Below, one piece after another: positions 1-5,535 of a stretch of 7,209 nucleotides of DNA. A program made the position numbers and the translations under genes. Source of the DNA: Syntrophales bacterium (GTDB taxonomy: Bacteria; Desulfobacterota; Syntrophia; Syntrophales; UBA2192); NCBI GenBank assembly GCA_025454095.1, contig JALOPC010000168.1:1-7209 (forward strand). Reading direction: 5' to 3'. Position 1 is the first letter of the stretch. Each line of letters starts with the position of its first letter. The notes beneath the pieces were generated by a model that saw only the letters and a list, made by a program, of their open reading frames with translations, was not told the origin of the DNA and searched no databases.

Positions 1-1332
1 TTTTTCGATTTCCTGCGCCATGCCCGCGAGGCGGGGGCCCTGGAGGTCCACCTCCTCGAACCCTGCCCCACGGGACGGATTGCGGGACGCAGTGACGTCG
101 TCCTGACCCCGTCCGAGCGCAGGCGCATCGTCGAGTACCAGCGCGAGGTCGCCCGGGGGGTCGATCTGCCCATCCTGTCCACCTTCGCCTACCTCGAGGG
201 GAAGGACGCCTTTGGCTGCGGCGCGGGCCTCACCCATCTCTACATCGACGGCAGCGGCGAGCTGTGCCCCTGCAACCTGGTGCCCCTGTCCTTCGGAAAC
301 GTCTCGCGCGAGCCGCTTGGCGACATTCTCGAGCGGATGGGGCGGCACTTCGTCCGGCCGAGGCCGTCCTGCGTGGGGCGCATCCTGACGAAATTCGTCG
401 ACGGAAACCCCCTGCCGGTCCGCCTGGAGGTCTCCGAATCGATCTGCGAGGCCCATCTGCCGGCCCGCCACGCCTTGCCCCTGTTCTACCGGACCCGGCT
501 GGGAGGCGGTCCCTCGGCCGGCAGCGCGGAGCTGGCCGACGCGTACGACCGCATCCACGGCGACTACGACGACTTCTGGCTCTCCGGGGCCGGAAGGCCC
601 GTGCGGGAGCTGGTCGGAAGGATGGGGCTCGAGGGCTCCGAGACCGTCTTCGAGGCGGGCTGCGGCTCGGGCTTCGGCACGGCGCTGCTGGCGCGGAAGC
701 TCCAGCGGGGCGGCAGGGTCATCGCCGCAGACATCTCCGGCGGCATGCTCGACGCGGCGCGCAGGCGCCTGGCCGGCCGGAAATGCAGCAACGTGGAGTT
801 TGTGCACGGGGATGCCGTGGAGGCCCTGTCGGGCCTGAGAAACCTCGATGCCGTCTTCACCTCCTGGGTGCTGGGATACATCCCCCTGCGGCCCTTCTTT
901 GCCGCCGCGGCGCGGGCCCTCGCACCGGGCGGGCGCCTTGCCCTGATCGTGCACCGGGAGAATTCGCCGGAGCGGGAGTTCGGGATCTTCTCGTCTCTTG
1001 TCGCCCGCGACCCCCTCGTCATGACCCGGCGGGTGGCCTTCGATTTCCCCCGCGACGGCGAGCACCTGGAGAGTCTTGTTGACGAGGCGGGACTGACAGT
1101 TGTAAACAGGTGGGAAGGCAGCGCCGTGTTCCGCTGCGCAACGGCCGACGAGGTCCTGGACCACCTTCTGAAGTCCGGGGCCGGCACCGTGTTTTACGAC
1201 GCCATCGACCGTTCGGCGCGGGACGGGCTGACCCGCGAATTTCTCGACCTCCTCCGGCAGCGAAACGGGAAGAGGAAGACCTTCCAGGTCCGGCACGATT
1301 TCGTGGCCTGCATCGCGCAGCGGAGGCCATAA
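1..1332 (+). CDS. Radical SAM/SPASM protein fused to class I SAM-dependent methyltransferase (5' end missing)
   Basis: The reading frame is open from base 1 to TAA at 1330-1332, giving 443 visible codons, so the gene starts upstream. Visible codons 17-30 contain an EPCPTGR stretch typical of the region after a radical SAM barrel. A SPASM-like Cys region follows: C73-G-A-G, then YIDGSGELCPC (C89, C91), PLSFGN, C124 and C149, expected to ligate an auxiliary Fe-S cluster. The CX3CX2C radical SAM motif must lie upstream and cannot be checked. From about codon 178 there is a Rossmann methyltransferase: motif I VFEAGCGSGFG (about 216-226), acidic D244 in VIAADIS, a GDAVE stretch, and LAPGGRLALIV after it. 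The first half probably does radical SAM chemistry and the second methylates, but the substrate is unknown. A GTG at 280 lies inside the SPASM region and is not the start. High confidence in domains, low in substrate. Confidence 0.85.
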   Translation, partial: FFDFLRHAREAGALEVHLLEPCPTGRIAGRSDVVLTPSERRRIVEYQREVARGVDLPILSTFAYLEGKDAFGCGAGLTHLYIDGSGELCPCNLVPLSFGNVSREPLGDILERMGRHFVRPRPSCVGRILTKFVDGNPLPVRLEVSESICEAHLPARHALPLFYRTRLGGGPSAGSAELADAYDRIHGDYDDFWLSGAGRPVRELVGRMGLEGSETVFEAGCGSGFGTALLARKLQRGGRVIAADISGGMLDAARRRLAGRKCSNVEFVHGDAVEALSGLRNLDAVFTSWVLGYIPLRPFFAAAARALAPGGRLALIVHRENSPEREFGIFSSLVARDPLVMTRRVAFDFPRDGEHLESLVDEAGLTVVNRWEGSAVFRCATADEVLDHLLKSGAGTVFYDAIDRSARDGLTREFLDLLRQRNGKRKTFQVRHDFVACIAQRRP

Positions 1333-1378
1333 GCGGCGGGCACCGTCACAGATCCGGGCCTGATCATGGACATGTCGT

Positions 1379-1384
1379 GAAAGG
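1379..1384 (+). promoter_or_regulatory. Shine-Dalgarno site fixing the start at 1391
   Basis: GAAAGG lies 6 bases before ATG 1391. A TTG two codons earlier (1385) directly abuts this site and would leave no spacing, so ATG 1391 is the better start for the zinc-ribbon gene. Confidence 0.6.
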
Positions 1385-1390
1385 TTGTGC

Positions 1391-1912
1391 ATGAACTGCG
1401 GCAACTGCGGCGCCCCGATGACCTTCGTCTGGGACCGCGATCATTTTTTCTGCGAGTACTGCAAGACCAGCGCGCTTCTTCCCGGCGCCCTTTCCGACGT
1501 CCGGGTAGTCGACGAGAAGAGCGGTGTCGACTGCACGCTCTGCAATGCGGAGATGCAGGTCGGCTCGCTGCAGCGGGAGCGGGTTCTGCAGTGCGCCGGC
1601 TGCCGGGGCCTGCTCATCGAGCAGGAGCGTTTTCTCCGGATCGTCGACGGGCTTCGGGCCGCGGCAACGGGGCCCCCGGTGATCCCCGCCCCCCTGGACC
1701 GCGGCGCCCTGCGCCGCAAGATCCGCTGCCCGCGGTGCAAGGGCGTCATGAACACCCACCCCTACGGCGGGCCGGGCAACATCGTCGTCGACAACTGCGA
1801 GACCTGCCGACTGGTGTGGCTCGACACGGGGGAACTGAAGAGCGTGATCAACGCCCCGGGCAGCGATCGGGGCAAGCCCCCGGCGAAGGACGCGGACGCG
1901 CCGGCCGACTGA
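1391..1912 (+). CDS. Three-zinc-ribbon protein (zf-TFIIB-like C-terminal domain)
   Basis: This 173-residue soluble protein has 12 cysteines, all in six CxxC pairs: C3/C6, C21/C24, C48/C51, C68/C71, C113/C116 and C136/C139. Consecutive pairs combine into three zinc ribbons. The last ribbon, CPRCKGVMN followed by NCETCRLVWLDTGEL, matches the bacterial zf-TFIIB family pattern, in which an acidic W-L-D-x-G-E-L follows the last Cys pair. The C-terminus is a short, disordered, Pro/Ala/Asp-rich tail. There is no signal peptide or membrane segment. Family members are small zinc-binding proteins with no agreed function; nucleic-acid or protein binding is only a guess. It starts 58 bases after the radical SAM/methyltransferase gene, close enough for co-transcription. 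Start chosen from the SD site at 1379-1384. Confidence 0.85.
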   Translation: MNCGNCGAPMTFVWDRDHFFCEYCKTSALLPGALSDVRVVDEKSGVDCTLCNAEMQVGSLQRERVLQCAGCRGLLIEQERFLRIVDGLRAAATGPPVIPAPLDRGALRRKIRCPRCKGVMNTHPYGGPGNIVVDNCETCRLVWLDTGELKSVINAPGSDRGKPPAKDADAPAD

Positions 1913-1968
1913 CGCCGCCCGGGTCTGCCGTTGCCGTGGGTGCGGGGATTGCGGCGGCGATCCATCTC

Positions 1969-2001
1969 TTTTTCCGAAAGCGGAAACAAATTTCCGGAAA
2001 A
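1969..2001 (+). repeat. Nested inverted repeats before the MaoC-like gene
   Basis: TTTCCG (1971-1976) and CGGAAA (1981-1986) form a perfect 6-bp stem with a 4-base loop. Ten bases on is the palindrome TTTCCGGAAA (1991-2000). The first arm, extended to TTTTCCG, can instead pair with CGGAAAA at 1995-2001, so the two hairpins are mutually exclusive. They end just before the SD at 2004. This could be an operator, a leader structure or a weak end of the upstream transcript. No long T-run follows, so it is not a classic terminator. Confidence 0.4.
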
Positions 2002-2003
2002 GC

Positions 2004-2014
2004 AAAGGAGGGAG
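2004..2014 (+). promoter_or_regulatory. Strong Shine-Dalgarno for the MaoC-like gene
   Basis: AAAGGAGGGAG is a near-perfect anti-SD complement, ending 4 bases before ATG 2019. It supports that start and suggests efficient translation. Confidence 0.7.
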
Positions 2015-2018
2015 CGCC

Positions 2019-2426
2019 ATGTATTTTGAGGAAATCGAGGTCGGCAAGGTGTACCGGTCCCCGGTCACGAAACCCATCACGGGAACCGAGATCGACCTGG
2101 TCGCGCAGATGTCGGGCATGGATCTCCCCGGTTTCCTGGATGCCGAATTTGCGAAGGGCAAGGGGTTCAAGGACCGGGTCACCCCCGGCATCTACGTCAT
2201 GGCCAGCATGATGGGGCTCATGGCGAAGCACGGGTTTCTTGCCGACGCGATCTGGGTGTCCGCCACGGACATCGCCTTCAAGACGCCGGCCTTCCCGGGC
2301 GACCGCCTCTCGGCCGAGGTGGAGGTGGTCGGCAAGAAGGAGGGCAAGCGGGGCGGCCTGGTGACGTACAAGTGGACCGTGACGAACCAGGACGGCAAGC
2401 TCGTGGCGCAGGGGGTCAACACCTGA
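2019..2426 (+). CDS. MaoC-like hotdog-fold protein lacking the usual catalytic dyad
   Basis: A 135-residue cytoplasmic protein of the usual single-hotdog MaoC size. It begins YFEEIEVGKVY, the classic MaoC opening, followed by an ITGTEIDLVAQMSG helix region, a TPGIYVMASMMGLM helix and the strands IAFKTPAFPGDRLSAEVEV and GLVTYKWTVTNQDGKLVAQG typical of the second half of the fold. MaoC enoyl-CoA hydratases carry D-x-N-P-x-H. The aligned segment here, SGMDLPGFLD (residues 32-41), has M34 at the Asp position and F39 at the His position, although D35 and D41 are nearby. Hydration of enoyl-CoA is therefore doubtful; acyl-CoA binding or a changed activity is possible. It sits 79 bases before a second hotdog gene. 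Family call is firm, function is not. Confidence 0.82.
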   Translation: MYFEEIEVGKVYRSPVTKPITGTEIDLVAQMSGMDLPGFLDAEFAKGKGFKDRVTPGIYVMASMMGLMAKHGFLADAIWVSATDIAFKTPAFPGDRLSAEVEVVGKKEGKRGGLVTYKWTVTNQDGKLVAQGVNT

Positions 2427-2442
2427 CTGTTCCCGAGCCGAT

Positions 2443-2461
2443 GATCGCCCGGCGGGCGATC
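2443..2461 (+). repeat. 8-bp inverted repeat between the two hotdog genes
   Basis: GATCGCCC (2443-2450) and GGGCGATC (2454-2461) form a perfect stem with loop GGC, starting 16 bases after the MaoC-like stop. No T-run follows, so it is not a good intrinsic terminator. It may be an mRNA-processing or stability hairpin, a Rho-related structure, or a protein-binding site. Confidence 0.45.
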
Positions 2462-2505
2462 GGGAAGAGGGCGGAGTCGAGCGGACCCCGGAGGAGGAGC
2501 GGAGG

Positions 2506-2938
2506 ATGGAGGGCGAGGCCTTTCAGGACCACTACCCCGTCGAGTTTGCCAACTGCTTCGGCTGCGGCCGGCGCAACCAGGCGGGACTGAAGATCAAAAG
2601 CTACTGGGACGGCGAGGAGACCGTCTGCCGCTTCGCGCCGGAGCCCCACCAGTGCGGCGGGGCCCCGGGGTTTGCCTGCAGCGGGCTGGTCGCGATGCTC
2701 ATCGATTGCCACGGCGCCGCCACGGCGGCTGCGGCGAAGCTGCGCGACGAGGGGTTTGCCCTCGGGGACAAGCCCCTTGCGCGCTTCACCGCGGCGTCCC
2801 TCAAGGTGGAGTACCTGAAGCCCGTCCCGCTGGACCCTGTACGCGGAAGGCGAGGTCTGCGCGACAGGCGAGGAGCGCTTCGTGCAGCTTCCGGGTCAGT
2901 GGTCGGTGTTCACCGGGTACCCGAAACTGATCGAGTGA
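2506..2938 (+). pseudogene. PaaI-type hotdog thioesterase, frameshifted by an internal deletion
   Basis: ATG 2506 follows a GGAGGAG-rich SD (2490-2498). Residues 1-110 read as a PaaI-family acyl-CoA thioesterase: NCFGCGRRNQAGLKIKSY (16-33), the helix GLVAMLIDCHGAATAAAA (60-77) with the conserved D67, and ASLKVEYLKPVPLD (97-110). The frame then turns into Arg-rich sequence with no hotdog character. From 2834, one frame over, the expected final strand and C-terminus appear: TLYAEGEVCATGEERFVQL, ending in TGA at 2936-2938. The strand normally lying between these parts (roughly 20 residues in relatives) is absent. A deletion whose length is 2 modulo 3 explains both the gap and the frame change. 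It could be a real lesion or an assembly error. Without repair no functional enzyme is made. Related intact proteins hydrolyse acyl-CoA or aryl-CoA thioesters. Confidence 0.78.
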
Positions 2939-2987
2939 TCGGCCGGGTAACTGAAGGGGCTCAGGGTCCGCGGGTCCCGTTTTTCAC

Positions 2988-2994
2988 AGAGAGG
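2988..2994 (+). promoter_or_regulatory. Shine-Dalgarno for the flavin reductase
   Basis: AGAGAGG lies 9 bases before ATG 3004. It shows that the flavin reductase has its own start and is not the tail of a fusion with the preceding thioesterase frame. Confidence 0.6.
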
Positions 2995-3003
2995 AAAAGA
3001 GAC

Positions 3004-3585
3004 ATGAAAAAGTCGCTGGGCGCCAACACGATCCTGTACCCCACGCCGGTGCTGCTCGTGGGGACCTACGACGCCGCGGGGAAGCCGAACGTCATGACCG
3101 CCGCCTGGGGCGGCATCTGCTGTTCGAGCCCCCCCTGTGTCGCCGTCTCGCTCCGAAAGGCCACGTACTCCCACGGGAGCATCGTTTTGCAGCGGGCCTT
3201 CACCGTCAGCGTCCCCTCGGAGAAGTACGCCGCCGCGGCAGACTATTGCGGCATCGTGTCGGGGAAGAGGGCGGACAAGTTCGCCGAGGCGGGCCTCACG
3301 GCCGTCCGCAGCACCCTGGTCAACGCCCCGTACGTCGGGGAGTTCCCCCTCGTGCTGGAGTGCAGGCTGCTCCACCAGTTCGAGCTGGGGCTGCACACGC
3401 AGTTCGTCGGCGAGATCCTCGACGTCAAGGCCGAAGACGACATCCTCGACGCAAGGGGGGCGGTGGACGTCGAGAAACTCAAGCCCTTCTTCTTTGCCCC
3501 CGAGTCCAACGGCTATTACGGCACGGGCCGGCGCCTGGGGGATGCGTTCTCGATGGGGAAGGCCGTGAAGAAGAAAGGCCCGTGA
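3004..3585 (+). CDS. Flavoredoxin-family flavin reductase (FMN-binding)
   Basis: A 193-residue protein matching the flavin reductase-like/flavoredoxin family in length and order. The N-terminus KSLGANTILYPTPVLLVG (residues 3-20) and GKPNVMTAAWGGICCSSPP (26-44) are hallmarks, with S41 and T54-Y55 in the usual flavin-contact region. SLRKATYSHGSI (49-60) and GLHTQFVGEI further on are also conserved. It ends with the family's FFFAPESNGYYGTGR segment. Relatives bind FMN non-covalently. Desulfovibrio gigas flavoredoxin takes part in electron transfer linked to sulfite and thiosulfate reduction, while others supply reduced flavin to partner enzymes. The physiological partner here is unknown. ATG 3004 is chosen for its SD and for homology starting at this Met, although the frame is open upstream to 2506 because of the neighbour's frameshift. 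The PAS gene starts 37 bases after its stop. Confidence 0.9.
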   Translation: MKKSLGANTILYPTPVLLVGTYDAAGKPNVMTAAWGGICCSSPPCVAVSLRKATYSHGSIVLQRAFTVSVPSEKYAAAADYCGIVSGKRADKFAEAGLTAVRSTLVNAPYVGEFPLVLECRLLHQFELGLHTQFVGEILDVKAEDDILDARGAVDVEKLKPFFFAPESNGYYGTGRRLGDAFSMGKAVKKKGP

Positions 3586-3622
3586 GGGAACCGCGCGGAC
3601 GGCAAAGGGAGGTGGATCCCGA

Positions 3623-4069
3623 ATGAGCGCGGAGATGCAGGACGCCGTGTACCGGCGGATCGTCGAGCAGACGACCGATGCGGTCATCTTTGCCGACCGG
3701 GAAGGGCTTATCCGCATTTGGAACCGGGGGGCGGAGGCCGTGTTCGGCTTCCCCGCCGCGGAGGCCCTGGGGCAAAGCCTCGATATCATCATCCCCGAGG
3801 AATTGCGCAAGCGGCACTGGGAGGGCTACAAGAGGGCCATCGAGGCCGGCAGGACGCGACTGGGAAGCCGCGTCCTGGTCACTCGCGGGCTCCACCGGGA
3901 CGGCTCCCGGCTCTACGTCGACCTGAGCTTCGCGGTCATCGTGGACGATGAGGGGCGAGCCGAGGGGTCTCTGGCCATCGGTCGCAACGTCACGGAGCGG
4001 TACCTGGCCGACAGGGCTCTGAGAAAACGGGTGGCCGAACTCGAGGGCGGGGGAGCACCCTCCGGCTGA
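3623..4069 (+). CDS. Single-domain PAS sensor protein without an output domain
   Basis: This 148-residue protein is essentially one PAS/PAC domain. The core starts YRRIVEQTTDAVIFADREG (10-28), then IWNRGAEAVFGFPAAEALGQ (32-51), IIIPEELRKRHWEGYKRAIEAG (55-76), the RDG turn (92-94), beta strands LYVDLSFAVIVDDEG, and a C-cap GRNVTERYLADRALRKR (120-136) that would normally lead into a coiled-coil linker. No kinase, GGDEF, HTH or other effector follows, and the last residues are a short Gly/Pro tail. Such solitary PAS proteins probably sense a ligand or redox state and act by binding a partner. H65 falls near the position of the heme-ligand His of FixL, but R-H-W-x-G-Y is common in PAS domains without shown heme, so cofactor identity is open. 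SD GGGAGGTG at 3607-3614 supports ATG 3623. Confidence 0.87.
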   Translation: MSAEMQDAVYRRIVEQTTDAVIFADREGLIRIWNRGAEAVFGFPAAEALGQSLDIIIPEELRKRHWEGYKRAIEAGRTRLGSRVLVTRGLHRDGSRLYVDLSFAVIVDDEGRAEGSLAIGRNVTERYLADRALRKRVAELEGGGAPSG

Positions 4070-4152
4070 GACGGTTCCCTGGGCGGAGAACCGGGGTCTC
4101 GTTGACGGCAGGGGATGGTCCGGCATGCCCGGGATCGTCACAGGACGGCAAG

Positions 4153-4177
4153 AGGCCGGCTCCGGAGGGGCCGGCCT
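4153..4177 (+). terminator. GC-rich hairpin after the PAS gene, possible terminator
   Basis: AGGCCGGC (4153-4160) pairs perfectly with GCCGGCCT (4170-4177) around a 9-base loop. The tail TTCGCGGTTT is T-containing but interrupted, so termination would be imperfect. It lies 84 bases after the PAS stop and upstream of the promoter candidate at 4248, where an end to the first transcription unit would be expected. Confidence 0.45.
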
Positions 4178-4247
4178 TCGCGGTTTCCGGCAGCCGGGGC
4201 AAGGAAAAGCGCCTCGCGGAATCCTTCCTTTCCCAACTCTCGGACTC

Positions 4248-4263
4248 TGGCAAAGTTTCTGCA
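4248..4263 (+). promoter_or_regulatory. Candidate sigma-54 (-24/-12) promoter
   Basis: TGGCAAAGTTTCTGCA has the invariant GG (4249-4250) and GC (4261-4262) at the required spacing and matches consensus TGGCACG-N4-TTGCA at TGGCA and TGCA. Transcription would begin about 12 bases past the GC, near 4274, giving a leader of some 70 bases before GTG 4348. A sigma-54 promoter needs an enhancer-binding activator; no clear activator site is visible in the gap. No convincing sigma-70 boxes were seen nearby. Confidence 0.5.
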
Positions 4264-4334
4264 AGACAAACCTGGCGCACTGTCAAATGATGATCGGTAA
4301 CGGGACAAGACCCACCCGTGGATTCTGTGCGTCG

Positions 4335-4341
4335 AAAGGAG
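4335..4341 (+). promoter_or_regulatory. Shine-Dalgarno selecting GTG 4348
   Basis: AAAGGAG lies 6 bases before GTG 4348. The alternative GTG at 4318 would put this SD inside the coding region and place a charged MDSVRRKEKK leader before the signal peptide. Confidence 0.65.
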
Positions 4342-4347
4342 AAAAAA

Positions 4348-5490
4348 GTGCAAAACCCCCTTCATCGGATGATGCTGCTCGCTTGTGCCGTATTTCTCGC
4401 CTGGGCTACGCCCGCGTCCGGCCAGGGAAACAGGGATGAGGAAGCCCGCAAGTACATGGTGCGCGGGATGGCGGCCATCGAGATGGCGAAGAGCGAGGCG
4501 GACCTGGCCAAGGCGGCCGTGGAATTCAAGAAGGCCACCGAGGTCGCGCCCCGGATGGCGGACGCGTGGAACAACCTGGCCGCGGTCCAGGCGAAGATCG
4601 GGCAGACCCGGGAAGCGATTGCCAGCTACCGCCAGTATCTCGCGCTGGCGCCCCAGGCGGAAGAAGCCAGGCGGGTGGGCGACGAGATCATCAAGCTGGA
4701 ATACCGGCTCGAGCAGGCCGAAGGGTTCAAGTCCCTCTCCGGCGAATGGCTCTCCGACCCCGACGGGAAGCGTTTCCGGGTCGCGGCGGAAGGGTCCGCC
4801 ATGACAATCGAGGGCTTCCATTCAGAGAGCCCGGGCTCGGTTGAAGCCTGGAGCGACGGCCGCTACCGGGACTGGTCACGATCTCTCTGTCTCTTCGCCC
4901 GTGTCGAGAAGCGCGAAGACAGGCTGGCCGGGTATTGGCAGATCCCGGCGCGCAGCTTCCCCCTGGGATGCACGATCCCGGAAGGGAGGGCGGAGGTCGA
5001 GGCCTCGCCGGACGAAAACAATCACCGGATGGTCGTGCAGATCAAAAGGCCGAAATACAAATTGGTTCTCGAAAACGAAAGCCTCCTGAGCGCAGGACTG
5101 CGCTGTACCGAGGTGACGGAGACCGGGACGGTGGTGGAAAAAAAGATCCTCCGCGGACCGATCCCCGCAGGGAGCGTCAGGGTCTGGAGCAGCGGCCAGG
5201 CACTGTCGGTCGGCCAGATTGAACCGGGTTCGGAGGAAGAGCGGGCCGGCTTGAAGAAAGGGGACGCGGTTGTGGCCATCGACGACGTCGATGTGTCGAC
5301 GTTAAACAATTTCCAGAAGGTTATGAAACTGCGGGGCCAGCCCGGCAGCACGGTGCGGCTCACGGTAAAGAGAGCGACCAAGGCCGGCGGCATGTTCTCG
5401 TCGGTCAAGGTGGAGACGATCACCGTTTCCGTTCGCCGGACGGTTGTCCCGAAAAGCGTGATCGACGTGCCGGGCACCTGTCTCTTTTAG
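4348..5490 (+). CDS. Exported TPR and PDZ domain protein of unknown function
   Basis: With the GTG 4348 start the protein has 380 residues. Residues 1-26 form a signal peptide (HR, then MMLLACAVFLAWA, then TPASGQ), so it should be exported to the periplasm. Residues about 33-103 form two TPR-like helical pairs; the second, ADAWNNLAAVQAKIGQ plus EAIASYRQYLALAP, is canonical. A mainly beta middle region (about 126-265), starting near LSGEWLSDPDGK, matches no family I recognise. Residues about 270-345 look like a PDZ domain: GQIEPGSEEERAGLKKGD (289-306), then a VVAIDDVDV strand and PGSTVRLTVKR. No protease catalytic triad is present, so it is likelier an adaptor or scaffold than an enzyme. It begins the unit after the sigma-54-like site, and the next gene starts 45 bases after its stop, suggesting an operon. 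Confidence 0.82.
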   Translation: MQNPLHRMMLLACAVFLAWATPASGQGNRDEEARKYMVRGMAAIEMAKSEADLAKAAVEFKKATEVAPRMADAWNNLAAVQAKIGQTREAIASYRQYLALAPQAEEARRVGDEIIKLEYRLEQAEGFKSLSGEWLSDPDGKRFRVAAEGSAMTIEGFHSESPGSVEAWSDGRYRDWSRSLCLFARVEKREDRLAGYWQIPARSFPLGCTIPEGRAEVEASPDENNHRMVVQIKRPKYKLVLENESLLSAGLRCTEVTETGTVVEKKILRGPIPAGSVRVWSSGQALSVGQIEPGSEEERAGLKKGDAVVAIDDVDVSTLNNFQKVMKLRGQPGSTVRLTVKRATKAGGMFSSVKVETITVSVRRTVVPKSVIDVPGTCLF

Positions 5491-5535
5491 AAGGAAGCGG
5501 GAACGGTTGCCCCATCCCCTCCGGGAGGTGCCGGA

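Noticed and set aside
264..1082. 272-codon + strand open frame
   Set aside because: Arg/Gly/Pro-rich translation with no motif, overlapping the clear radical SAM/methyltransferase gene; a typical high-GC shadow.
280..1332. GTG 280 as start of a stand-alone methyltransferase gene
   Set aside because: The frame is open to base 1, and 280 falls inside the SPASM motif, right after C-P-C, so it would split a conserved region.
2951..2986. Terminator between the thioesterase and flavoredoxin, suggested by the GTTTTT run
   Set aside because: Only a 4-bp CTGA/TCAG stem and a 3-bp GGG/CCC pairing can be drawn before the T-run, too weak to call.
2896..3810. 304-codon minus-strand open frame
   Set aside because: It lies opposite the flavoredoxin and PAS genes, with no recognisable domain and low-complexity composition.
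4070..4347. Small coding genes in the gap (several open frames of about 60-100 codons)
   Set aside because: None has an SD-supported start or sensible composition, and they overlap the hairpin and promoter candidate.
4375..4386. Lipobox (LLAC) at residues 10-13 of the TPR-PDZ protein
   Set aside because: The hydrophobic stretch continues for several residues after the Cys and the segment before it is too short, so a signal peptidase I site near residues 23-26 fits better.
4318..5490. GTG 4318 as start of the TPR-PDZ gene
   Set aside because: It has no SD, and the strong AAAGGAG at 4335-4341 is correctly placed for GTG 4348, which also gives a normal signal peptide.
5519..5530. Hairpin hiding the SD of the 5536 gene
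   Set aside because: CCTC-CGG-GAGG is only 4 bp and is likely by chance in GC-rich DNA.
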